Source: Juglans regia
Lineage: Eukaryota; Streptophyta; Magnoliopsida; Fagales; Juglandaceae
Reading direction: 5' to 3'
Assembly (NCBI RefSeq): GCF_001411555.2
Contig: NC_049903.1
Coordinates: 28,529,527 to 28,593,526 of the forward strand
Length of the DNA stretch: 64,000 bases
Each line of letters begins with the position of its first letter. The stretch's first letter is position 1. The position numbers and the translations under genes are program-made. The notes beneath the pieces were generated by a model. The model saw nothing but the letters and a program-made list of their open reading frames with translations, was not told the origin of the DNA and made no database searches. Shown one piece after another: positions 1 to 10,666 of this stretch.

Positions 1-950
1 CCATCACATCTCTACACGCGCCCCACTGGTATGAAGCCCAGCCGCCGATCTTCAAGACCTCCAAATCCGGCGTCCATCGGAGTGGCTCGTAGCCCGCACG
101 CGCGGGATGAAATTTCGAACAGCGTTGGCTCATGGCCTTCACGTGCCACCGAGGAGCCCTCTCCCGACACCACGCTCGGTTGTTATGGAACCTCTGACTC
201 CGGGTCTTCCAAGTCTGACTGCGGCTTTCCTCCCGGCGTGAACAGTTTCTGCATGAAACAATGCCGACCATTGTGTGCTGTTCATCCGTTTTGTAATTTT
301 TGTTCTGTTTTTTTGTTTCGTTTCTTTGTTGTTGTCCGTTTCAGTATTTTGTAGTTATTTTGTTTCTGGTGTTGGTGTTGCTTTTGTTGACCCGAGTGTG
401 GATTGGGCCTTTAGATCAGACGTAATCCAGGGCAAGGCTTTCGAGAGTGATGGGCGATGCTATGGCCGGTGGTTATATGGCCGGGCTGTTGTGGTCCATA
501 TGTATGCTGGGTGCTCGTTCCACCAGGGCTCGAGATGACGATGCTTGCGATGGGCGTGACGTCTGGGGTCTCACCAGAGATTGTGGTCTTGTAGTTGTTA
601 ATGTGGTTATTTGTAGTTGTTTGTTAGTTTAGTTTTTAATAAAATTGGAATAGGCTATAGGATTTGATGTCCATAGCAGTGTCCCGTACTCTTATTCACT
701 GGGAGGATAGAAAGGGCCATTAAGTTCTGTTTTAACAGAGCGCTTTCTCTGTTACGAGAGAGTTTGATTAGAAGTTAAGACAATGTCTACCATAAATGTA
801 TTTGTGTGTGGGGAAGTCCCAGAGTTGTTGCGTTAGTTGGCTTATAGATTAGATTTTCTATGCATTGAACCTTTTTGTATTGATAAGTCACATTTATAAC
901 TTCGATTTATTAATAAAATGATTATGTTTCATTTAAAAAAAAAAAAAAAA
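1..950 (+). mobile_element. LINE-like or retroposed 3' end with poly(A) tail
   Basis: A comparatively GC-rich stretch (1-250) grades into a T-rich stretch with AATAAA-type signals near 910-917, followed about 16 bases later by a run of some 16 A residues ending at 950. That is how the 3' end of a retroposed element or transcript looks. The small open frames here (31-354, 275-538) have no domain I recognise. No reverse transcriptase is visible, because the window begins inside the element. It could equally be a retrocopied 3' UTR. Confidence 0.4.
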
Positions 951-1239
951 CTAGAAATCGACATAGAAAAATGTGTCTGGTCCCACTAACCGACAGAGCC
1001 ATGGAAAAATGTTTTTAGTCACTGCCGATCTGGACCACTTGCTATCTATCTCATTACTTTTTCAAAACGTAAGTCTCGAGAAAAAAAAAAAAAATAGAAA
1101 AATGATTTACACACTATAATTTTTACATGAGAAATATTTTTGTACTTAAAAGAAAGGTCTAGCCACGCGTACTTAAAAGAAAACTCAAAAAAACGTACAA
1201 CACGTGAATGCAATTGACAAAGTACGCGTAGCAAGACCC
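951..1239. other. AT-rich spacer, no gene seen
   Basis: The stretch lies between the poly(A) tail at 950 and the start of the conserved RLK1 upstream module. It includes an A-run at 1081-1094. A minus-strand open frame crosses it (1046-1375), but it shows no recognisable domain and is not preserved in the paralogous upstream regions. Confidence 0.5.
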
Positions 1240-1889
1240 TTTTTACAAACGTAAGATTGGGTGAGAAAAGTCTCCCACGTTGGTTGAATTCTTTGATGGG
1301 GTAAGTACGGAAGTCTTTTCTTGTCGATAAGTCATCATAACTAAAAAGTAAAGACTCGAGCAATAATTTTTTCAATCTGTATCTTGCCCGATCTTTTCAG
1401 CTAATTAAATTTTATTATTGACTGTGTGAATAAATTAAATATTAGTACAATTTAATTAATTTAATTGGAGTTAAATTTGAAAAGTAAAATAGAAAATAGT
1501 TAAAAACTTTACAATGACGTCCTCCACAAATTGCGCATGTAACTATTAGTATTTAATCATATCATGTACGTCGTTAAGATGCAATAATACACTTTAAATT
1601 CAGTAGTAGTAGTGTGTTGAAACTATATATATATATATAAGATCAATTCCCCAAATGGGACCTATATATAATTAATACATGAATATAAGTCAATGAGTCG
1701 TGGCATGCATGTAGGACAAGTCTTGAGGGCCGATTTCAAAAGGAAATTTCAATGCAGGTTGAATATTCATTCCATGTAAATTTATAGGATGATTCATTCA
1801 ATTATTTCACAGGCCTAGCTTGAGATCGAGAGTATCTTTTCTTATATATAAAAGTCTTGCCTAATACTAATCCGTCATTACTTATAAAA
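1240..1889 (+). promoter_or_regulatory. Conserved upstream module of RLK1
   Basis: This block recurs upstream of every RLK copy: near 17510-19510, repeatedly in 30290-35880, inverted at 43175-44350, and shortened at 49540-49797. Anchor phrases include GGGTGAGAAAAGTCTC, GATGTACGTCGTTAAGATGC-like sequence, GGACAAGTCTTGAGGG and TTTCACAGGCCTAGCTTGAG. Preservation across copies suggests promoter function or simply the extent of the duplication; the sequence cannot separate the two. Confidence 0.65.
1843..1852 (+). promoter_or_regulatory. TATA box of RLK1
   Basis: TATATATAAA lies about 38 nt upstream of the ATG at 1890. Equivalent TATA sequences sit 40-55 nt upstream of the ATG in RLK2 (19457-19470), RLK3 (35830-35840) and RLK5 (49747-49754), which implies a very short 5' leader. 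Confidence 0.6.
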
Positions 1890-4576
1890 ATGGCAGCAAC
1901 CTCCATTTACATTTCCATACCGATAATAGCATGGGCTATCTGGATCTTATTATGTGGAAAGTGTTTGGATAATGCACTTCATTAGCTGCTTGTTGTTGCA
2001 TCTGGATCATCTGCCCTTCAACATAAACAAGCCAAAGCTTTGCAGGAGACTGGGTGGTGGCCATCTAGTACTACTGCCCAAGCTCGTAGTAATTATTCAA
2101 GTGCTTGCCACTGGGATGGTATTACTTGCAATGCTGGTGGAAGCGTCACAACCATCGATAGATTTGATCAAAGTTTAGGAGGTCAGTTGAAACTCAACTT
2201 TTATTTCTTCCCAAATTTAGTCAGCGTGGGCGTATCCCACTTAACATAGGGATGTTAAAGAACTTGGTCTATTTAAAACTTTACTCGAACATATTCGTCG
2301 GTCCAATCGCTCCCACTCTGGGCCATTTGACTAATTTGGAATCTTTAGACCTTAGTGAGAATAAAATCAATGGATCCATTCCCTCTGAAATAGGGATGCT
2401 GAAAAATTTGACCTTTTTATACCTTTCTTCGAACATGCTCGTCGGTCCAATCCCTTCCATTTTTGGCCATTTAACAAATTTGGAATATTTAGACCTTGGT
2501 CAGAATGAACTCAATGAATCCATTCCCTCCGAAATAGGGATGCTGAAAAATCTGACCTATTTATACATTTCTTTGAACATGCTTGTCGGTCCAATCCCTT
2601 CCACTCTGGGCCATTTAACTAATTTGGAATATTTGTTCCTTGATCAGAATAAAATCAATGGATCCAATCCCTCTGAAATAGGGATGCTGAAAAATTTGAC
2701 CGTTTTGTACCTTTCTTCGAACATTCTTGTCGGTCCAATCCCTTCCACTTTAGGTCATTTGACTAATTTGAAATTTTTAGACATTAGTGGGAATGAAATC
2801 AATCGATCCATTTCCCCCGAAATAGGGATGCTGAAAAATTTGACCACTTTATACCTTTCTTCGAACATGCTCGTCGGTCCAATCCCTTCCACTCTGGGTT
2901 ATTTCACTAATTTGGAATATTTGGACCTTTCTCGAAATAAAATCAATGTGTCAATTCCCTTTGAAATTGGGATGTTTAAAGATTTGAGCTACCTTAACCT
3001 TAGCTATAACTTTATAAGTGGAGAAATACCTAGCGCATTTGGGACTATTGCCCCTCTATGGACCTTGGATCTTAGCTACAATAATCTCACGGGCAACATT
3101 CCCTCTTCTCTTACTGGTGTACATAGACTCAACTTATCACATAATTCTTTGGAGGGCCAAATTCCAGACGGTTATGCTCTGTATCATACCTCCAACACAT
3201 TAAATGGCAATAAGGATTTATGCGGTCAGTTCAAGATTTTCCCACCATGTCCAAAAGGTAAAAAATCAATCGCAACCAAAATAGAAACTTTTGCACCCAT
3301 CACCATTTTCCCCGGATTCCTGGTCATTAGGGGGGGGGGGGTATTCTCTTGTCCCGTTGTGTGTTCAAGAAAAATCAGATTGAGTCTAGGGGATTAAAGA
3401 ATGGAAATATATTCTCGATATGGAATTATGACGGACATATTGCATATGAAGACATTGTTGAAGCAACTGAGGATTTTGATATCAAATATTGCATTGGAAC
3501 TGGTGGTTATGGTAGCGTTTACAGAGCAGAATTACCAAGCAGAAATGTGGTTGCCTTAAAGAAACTTCATCAGAGAGAGGCTGAGATTCCAGTTTTCTAT
3601 AAGAGTTTTATAAATGAGATTAGGGTGTTAACAGAGATTCGACATCGAAATATTGTGAAGCTGCATGGGTTCTGTGTACATAAAGGATGCAAATTTTAAT
3701 TTATGAGTACATGGAAAGGGGAGCCTATTTTGTGTCCTAAGAAATGTTAATGAAGCTATGGAACTGGATTGGAGCAAGAGGGTAAACATCATCAAAGGCA
3801 CAACACACGCCTTATCCTACATGCATCATGAATGCTTCCCAGCAATTGTTCATAGAGATATATCATCCAACAACATTTTGTTGAACTCTAAATTTCAAAG
3901 TTTTATATCTGACTTTGGAACTGCTAAACTCTTTGATCCTAACTTCTCCAATCAAACATTGGTTGCTGGCACTTATGGTTATATTGCTCCAGGTAAATTG
4001 TTCATTGGTTATTTCTATCACAATAATGTCATTTAAAGTATTTAATTAAGAATATTGAATATAATTATTCCATTAGTCATGTATCTAAATATTTTTCAAG
4101 ATTATTTTTCTTTACGTTTTTTTATTGTTAGATTTACAATTTATGAATAGTTATCACCAATTAAGCTAAAAGGCTATTAAGTTGATAAAACTAAAAAGAC
4201 ATGCTATAAAATCTAAAATCCTAATAATCTAAAATTATAAATTTAATTAGATATATTTTTTGTTCATTTAATTTTATGTTTAGCATAATCTAATATATTA
4301 TTTAATAATAATACATTTGGAGAGTGGATAATGAGACTAAATAGGAATAGTTTGCAACTAGCAGTAATATAATAATATATATAGTACCATTCTATACTCA
4401 AAGTTACATGATTTAAAAATTACAGAATACTAGTCTTAGATCTGATCGAATAATGTGCAAGCTAGCTGAATAATCTAAGATATCTATTTCTAAATATTTT
4501 ATTTAAAGATATTTCAAATAATTTTTTTTTTTAAATTTATAAAATTTTTTAGATTCAAATTATATCCTCTATGCAA

Positions 4577-4630
<54 letters not shown>

Positions 4631-5271
4631 AATAAATAGTTGAAGCTAGAACCCATTTTTGTGAATTTTGTTTATTTTTCAAAATATTATATAATAAAGT
4701 TGTCACGTATTTTTTTAAAAGATTTGTATTTTGAAAACTAAAGATTATTATCGATAACTTAATTAAATATTATTCTTCATTCAATAATTTTACTGTTTAA
4801 TTATAATTATCAAATTAATTAGATGTTTTAATGTTCATTGATCGTATTTAGTTGTTCTCATCATCTTTTTCTTTCTCTATAGAGTTTGCCTACACGATGA
4901 CAGTTACTGAAAAATGCGATGTATATAGCTTTGGAGTGGTGGCACTAGAAGTATTAATGGGAAGGCATCCGGGAGATCAACTCTTGTCCTCATTATCATC
5001 ATCGTCATCTCAAAATATGATGCTAAATGAAATATTAGACCAACGCTTGCCACCTCAAAATCGTCTAATTGTACAAGAGATTTTGCTTGTTGCTACAATA
5101 GCATTTGCATGCATGCACACTCAGCCAAAGTCTCGGCCTACAATGAAATGTGTGTCACAAGAATTTCTCGCTCGTAGGAAGCCAAATCCCATACCCTTGA
5201 CTGCGGTTTCACTCCTGCAACTGAGGAAACAAGCAACATATGTGGTTGGATCAGGATTTGCTTATTGTTAG
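1890..5271 (+). pseudogene. RLK1: LRR receptor-like kinase pseudogene (MIK2-like)
   Basis: The order is signal peptide, LRR N-cap, LRRs, TM, kinase, with one intron (3993-4882) splitting the GAG codon of the APE motif. The ATG at 1890 aligns with RLK5. Lesions against the paralogues: TAG stop at 1983-1985 where RLK5 has CAG; a net 25-bp deletion near 2225; a 12-G run at 3330-3341 that shifts frame by 2; loss of one T in the T-run near 3697; loss of one A near 3722. The ectodomain holds five copies of a 48-residue two-LRR unit (from 2252), more than any sister copy. The kinase remnant keeps the GTGGYGSVY loop, HRD and DFG, and exon 2 (4883-5271) is open. With five independent lesions it cannot encode a full receptor. 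Confidence 0.9.
4575..4638 (+). repeat. (AAT)n/(AAAT)n microsatellite in RLK1 intron
   Basis: A run of about fifteen AAT units is followed by about five AAAT units inside the intron. The same point in the RLK2, RLK3 and RLK5 introns has only a short A-rich stretch, so the expansion is specific to this copy. Confidence 0.85.
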
Positions 5272-5807
5272 GGTGTTTTGTGTCATGTCAATGTGTCGTT
5301 TACATTTATCGGTCTTTTTTCAAGAAAAATATTATTTGTAAACATTCTAAATCACCCCCATAAACCTGAACTACTCGATTTTCAAGGTTGGAAGTGGCTA
5401 AAACAGAATAGGGCCGATATGCTTGTATGAGATATGTGTGCAAATAGAAAGTAGAAGTGAATTAAGTAAAATCTGATAGAGAATTTCAGCAGACTCGTCA
5501 TTTCTTCTTCATGAACAACAGGCTTTCATAATATATTTGATATTAGGATTATCCCCAGCTTCTTTGTCCTACTCAAAAAGAAATAAACAAATTTTACATC
5601 TAGTTAGAGTAGTATCTAGCATAAGAGCTCGGAACTTTAAAGCCTTGAGTGGCGTCTTTCAATACTCCTCTCCGATCTTAATTGCATAAGAAAATATATT
5701 TAGATAAGGTTATAAAAAGTGTAAAAATATACACGTAAAAGGAAACTACTGATCAATTAAAAATATATAACAATGGTCATATTGATGATTAAACGTGTTC
5801 TGGGCAT
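5272..5807 (+). other. Conserved 3' flank of RLK1
   Basis: Sequence after the stop codon matches the flanks of RLK2 (from 22606), RLK3 (from 38075) and RLK5 (from 52871), for example CTGATAGAGAATTTCAGCAG and CATAAGAGCTC. It probably includes the 3' UTR. Homology stops abruptly near 5807, where it is fused to pectate lyase sequence. No open frame is convincing. Confidence 0.7.
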
Positions 5808-6330
5808 GATGTCGTAGCAAAGAGCCACTATGGATTGTCTTTGAAGTTTAGGGCACCATTCATCTCTCTTGTTACTTGGCTGTGTCGTCTTACAAGACTG
5901 TTGATGGCCGGGCTCAATGGGTTAATAAAATCACAGGGAAGGGTTTGCGACTAAAGGAATGTGAACATGTAATTATATGAAATCTGGAGTTTGAAGGCTA
6001 GTACGGGATATCAGTTGATATTTTCCATATTTCAAAATGTACAACCTACTTTCCTTGTATACAGCTCGATTATAGGTCTTTTTCTTGTATTTAAACTCTT
6101 GACTCTGTTTCCTAACATGCTATCGTTGATGGTATTCAAATAAAGCCTAATTCAAAACATATATGGGTAGATCATTGCAACCTCTGTGGCTACGATGATG
6201 GACTTATATACATCACGTGAAAGAGCACATATATTACTGTTTCTAGGTAAGATCAAGTCCTTGTTTTAACAAACAAAGATAACAAAAACAGAAAAAAATT
6301 GTGCTAAAGTGAATAATAATAGTCATGTAT

Positions 6331-8337
6331 TTTTTTTTTTTTGAAAGAACCAAATCCATTCTATTAAACCAAAGGGATACAAGGAGGGAGAACCTCCAAC
6401 GTTACAATATGATCATAGATGGAAAGGGCATCTTTTGCTAAATGTGAGCCATAGTATTGCCATTTCTCCTAACATGGGAAACCTCCCACTTTGCAAAATT
6501 TTTTAGAAGCTGTTTTGCCTCACATACAAACATACTTGCACTATTACAACCCTCTTTCTCCCTTTTAAGTTCATTGATGACTTGTAAAGAATCCCCTTCT
6601 ACAATCACTTGGGATAGACCAAGCTCCATGCCAAACTGTACTGTTTTAAGGGCTCCAAATGCCTGTGTTAGTAATGGATCAGGGAAGAGATGTTCTTTGG
6701 TCCTCATGGTGGCAATGATTTGACTAGAGTTGTCTCTAACTGCTACTCCCACTCAAATTACTCCTTTGGCCTTATCAACTGCACTGTCCCAATTCATCTT
6801 GAGCTAGTTTGGTGGAGGAGCGTGCCAATCCTCAGCTGAGGTACAGGCCTGCCTACGATTCTGTCTAGAACTCTCCTCATTTAGCATCTCCAAGAGACCT
6901 CTTGCTTCCTTCACAACCACATTCAGGTGAGCAAAGGAACCTTTAAAAATAAAGTTGTTCCTTCTCAACCATATCTTCCTTGCAACCATGACAAACTTCT
7001 GAATGAGTTGGCAATCCTAGGTCTGAAATAAGGCTTCAAGTATTTGGAGCATGGATATGCATGGGAGGTGGCATTTCTGTAATCTTTTTGAACACTGACT
7101 CCAAACATCTTTAGCTGATTCACACCTCCATATAGCATGAACTGAGTCTTCTTCCTCCTGGTAGCAGATAGGACAATGGGGATCATCAACTATTCTCTTC
7201 TTAAAGAGATTTGACTGGGTTGGAAGGGCCCCTAGGTAGGATCTCCAAATGAAAAATTTATCACCAGGCTGTACTTCTAACTACCATAGCTGCTGCCAAA
7301 CTGCTTTGAAGGGAGAACTGCTTGATGCTTGACTAGAGTCATGTAGACTTCTCCCTAGTTCCTTGTGGTAAGCACTTCTTACTGAAATTTCACCTTCTTC
7401 TGTGCCTTGCCAAACGAGTCTGTCTCTGCTGTTGAGTGAGCTTATAGGAGTTTTAAGTATGATATCAGCTTCTCTGGGATTAAAAATCTGCTGCACCAGG
7501 GCACCATCCCATTTCTTTGTGATAGGGTCAATTAAATTGGAAATTGTGGCATTATTCTCCAGCACACTAACATTACTTTGGACCCTACTAGGATTTGGAT
7601 AGATGGTCCATTTATCAGTTGAATGGGGCAGACTTTCTAGATTATTAAGAACTTATGAATTAGCCTCAGGTCAAAGGCTTAATCTGGAGAAAATATCAAT
7701 CATTTTTAGTAAGAATACAGCAAGGGTCACACAACAATATATCTTATCTATTGTGGGGGTAAGACATGGCATGTCTTATGAAAAAAACTTGGGTTTGCCC
7801 TCAGTGGTTGGAAGGTCCAAATGCAAGACTTTTAAATGTATCTTGGACAATATCAGATAAAAAATTAGTAATCATAGAGTTAAATTGCTGTCTCAAGCTG
7901 GGAAGGTGGTCTTCATAAAAGCTGTTCTCCAGGCACTACCTACCTACACAATGTCTGTTTTCAAACTTCCCAAATCTCTACTTAAAGAAATCAATAGTGT
8001 CTTCAACAGCTTTTGGTGGGGGTAGCAAAGCAATGAACACAGAATCCATTGGATTTCATGGGAGAAATTGGGAAAAGCCAAATCAGTAGAGGGGATGGGA
8101 TTTAGAGATATTGAGGCATTCAACAAAGCTATGCTTGCCAAGCAATGTTGGAGGATGATCCAACATCCTTATTCTCTGGCTGCTCAGGTGATGAAGGCTA
8201 AGTATTATCCAAATTTAACTTTCAAGAAGCAAAACTAGGATCGAAACCCTCTTATGTCTGGAGAAATTTCTTAGCAGATAGACCTTTGGTTGAGGCAGGT
8301 TCATATTGGAGGATAGGAAATGGGAGTCGAATAATAC
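6331..8337 (-). mobile_element. L1-type LINE, 5'-truncated with twin-priming inversion
   Basis: A T-run at 6331-6342 on the + strand is the poly(A) tail of a minus-strand LINE. Reading the minus strand from about 7602 down gives an inter-domain region, a zf-RVT zinc-binding region (CPICYQEEEDSVHAMWRC) and an RNase H-like domain at 6438-6752. From 7603 to 8337 the orientation flips: the + strand encodes the earlier part of the same protein, the RT C-terminus and connection region. Inverted 5' part plus direct 3' part is the classic twin-priming product. It sits in a pectate lyase intron; PL-B lacks it at the same place (58265-58290). Frames are broken, so it is dead. Confidence 0.8.
7603..8337 (+). 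pseudogene. Inverted 5' segment of the LINE: RT C-terminus and connection
   Basis: The + strand reads LLRTYELASGQRLNLEK and NLGLPSVVGRSKCKTFK, typical of plant L1 reverse transcriptases after the palm domain. It then reads LLSQAGKVVFIKAVLQALPT, FNSFWWG and FRDIEAFNKAMLAKQCWR. TAA (7858-7860) and TAG (after FNSFWWG) stops and a frame change break it. The sequence ends at about 8330 in a typical WRIGNGS motif, and the element resumes on the opposite strand at 7602 with PNPSRVQSNVSVLENN, the expected continuation. Confidence 0.75.
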
Positions 8338-8750
8338 ATGTCTTCAAACATTGGCTTCAGGTGTCACCTTTCACAGCATAACAAGACAATGCTTATTGGG
8401 GCAGACCCTTCTTATATTGACAACAGATGCATCCGTGTGGCCATCCACCATTACTTTTTTTATGGGACCAGACAGTGGCATCCTAGAGTTAGATTTGCAA
8501 AAGTACAATTGTACAACAATTATACCAAAAACTGGGGCATTTATGCTGTTTTTGCCATTGTAGAATCACAGGTGCTAATTTTCTGGCGAATTCTAATATT
8601 TGTTAGTTTTAATATTGAAGGTTTTAATATGATTCCTAGTCCAAGAGATTAAAGATCTTGTGATCTATATTTTGATACCAGATATATTCCCAATGCAATA
8701 TATTTGAAGTAGGGCAGAAGAAGATGGCATTTAAATGTCTCACAGAGAAG

Positions 8751-10221
8751 GTATATGCCCTCGTTCTGTTTTCAACCCATTACATTTCTGAATTCTGCTT
8801 ATCATTGAGAATTTTTGGTTTTAATTAATTAGGGGACCAATTGAAGTGTGCGTAGGTGTGTTTGCACATATAGAATTTTTGGTTTTAATTCAGCTCTTTG
8901 ATCATATTTTTATTTGAAATGGACAAAAGACAAAAATTAAGACACTTCACAACAATTAGATAGACTTTTGCACTGAGATTATAGATGGATATGCACGTCG
9001 CTGGCATTTCTATTTTGAATTTCATATCCATTTCCAACATGTTTGCATGTTTTCATCTATCCTAACCTTCAATGTTTTTCTCTCTCTTTCTCGCTCACAG
9101 CCTTTCTTATGTGCTGTAGGAACAATGACTCTAATTATGCAAGTTAAGAAAGTTTGGCTTTGTCCCTACATCAATGACTATATACTAGTATCATACAAGC
9201 TTTTTTGCCCTCTTTTTCATTTCATTTTCCATCCAAAAATGGATGTCATTCAAAAGTCCCTTTAGCCCTTCATATCAATTGGTGAGAATAAGAATCTAGG
9301 TTTCTAGAAACCATATAGCACTTGATCCTTGGAACAGGGAAATAATACAGAAAAGAGAAATAGATCCAATTAGGAAGCCCTCAAAGCCTGTAGGACGGAA
9401 TAATAGAAAGGAGATATCTCTGAGAGAAGAGTCCACGTAATAACAACGAAATAGATGATAGACTCCTACACTGGATTCAAATTTGAGCATATTGCTTTCT
9501 CATTTACAAAAGTGTGCGATTGTAAGTAATCTTTTCTAGCATTATGAAAGAGACTCCCGAGTCCTGACTTAATTAAGCATTATTAAAGAGACTCTTACAA
9601 TTCATACCTTTACTGTCGAAGTCGAGTTTCAAGCATGCTAGCAATTTTGGCATCCTCCCATGATAAAAGAAGATAGAGATCCCTGTGTAGTTAATTTTGC
9701 GACAGCATAAATCGTTTATATCAACAATTGGATTACATTGTCAGACTACTTGAGATCATTGAAAATAGGAATCTTGATTGGGACACTGCCGAAGCGGCTA
9801 ATTTGCATTCATATTTATAATGGGGGTGGCTGTTTCCTGCTTTCATCGATTGGACATTTGTCATTATGAATCAGCGATGATACTGCAAAACATTTGTGCT
9901 GGTTGACTAGTCAATGGAGGAAGCATGACATCATCTGATACTTTTTTAACTGTCATAATCCATAGTTTGACAGTGCTGTCCATATTACAAAGTTTTGCTT
10001 GTCAAGCCACTCAGCTAGATGCCATAAAAGAGTGGTCGGAATTATGTCCAATACATTATGCAGGCTTAACAAGTTCTTAAGCCTCGGTCAATCCTCTGAA
10101 ATCATTAAATTTACTGGAAGCGTGTGAATTTGTCTATAACCAACATATTTTTCAAGCTCCAACGCTGGAGCTGTTATTTTCATAATGAGATTGAAATTGG
10201 TTATTTGTGACATCTCTCTAG
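8751..10221 (+). other. Last intron of PL-A, with a segment shared by all three PL copies
   Basis: Between the fourth and last exons lies noncoding sequence whose middle part (about 9290-9560) is shared with 42000-42250 and 59185-59420. On the minus strand the shared segment contains hydrophobic open frames (9296-9490; 59032-59322), which I do not recognise. The end of the intron keeps a pyrimidine-rich tract and AG acceptor at 10211-10221. Confidence 0.5.
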
Positions 10222-10458
10222 GCATTTGACAAGGAGGAGGCAATGACTGGTCGCATAAGGTCTGAAGGAGACTTGTTCGTGAGTGGAACTCAAGCGGGGT
10301 TGATGATTGAGAGTTCTGACCACAACATGTTTCATCCAAGTGAATACTACCCTACTTGGACAGTGGAACCTCCCACCGGTGATCTTAAGCTCGTTCTCCA
10401 ACATTGCACTGGATGGCAAAGTGTTCTGCTACCAGTAGATCAGAAGGTGGATTCTTAG

Positions 10459-10666
10459 CTGCATGGAGTGATGGGTTAGTAGCTTAGCAGCCTAATTTAC
10501 ATGTATAATGTGTAATCTAGACCTTGATGTTCACTATGGTTTGTCAGGTCTTAAATTTTTCTGTTCCTTAATTTTTTTTATTAGTAAATGTTCCGGTATG
10601 CTTGGTCTGTTTTGAACTTACATCTCTGCTTAAAAAAAAAATTAGCTGTTGAAATAGCAATTCGAT
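10459..10666 (+). other. PL-A 3' flank running into start of RLK upstream module
   Basis: After the PL-A stop the sequence matches 60325-60530 downstream of PL-B, including ATTAGCTGTTGAAATAGCAA. That phrase begins the RLK upstream module at 17214, 30097 and 33206, so the pectate lyase directly preceded the next RLK unit in the ancestral arrangement. Confidence 0.6.

Larger units (their letters stand above)
5808..10458 (+). pseudogene. PL-A: pectate lyase (PL1 family) pseudogene
   Basis: Five exon remnants encode polysaccharide lyase family 1 motifs, the secreted enzymes that cleave de-esterified pectin. They are: 5808-5999 (GCRSKEPLWIVFE, ECEHVII); about 6115-6246 (DGIQIKPNSKHIW); 8361-8571 (MLIGADPS, RVRFAKVQLYNNYTKNWGIY); 8682-8750 (GQKKMAFK); 10222-10458 (HPSEYYPTWTVEPP, HCTGWQS). 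Splice sites are intact for several: AG at 8359-8360, GT after 8571, CAG before 8682, AG before 10222. Decay: the upstream exons are missing, an in-frame TGA replaces an Arg codon after YDDGLIYIT in the second exon, and conserved residues are changed (IHHYFFYG for IHHCFFDG). A 2-kb LINE fills the second intron. Very likely non-functional. Confidence 0.8.

Noticed and set aside
6457..6723. Plus-strand frame of 88 codons in the LINE
   Set aside because: Complement of the minus-strand RNase H-like coding region.
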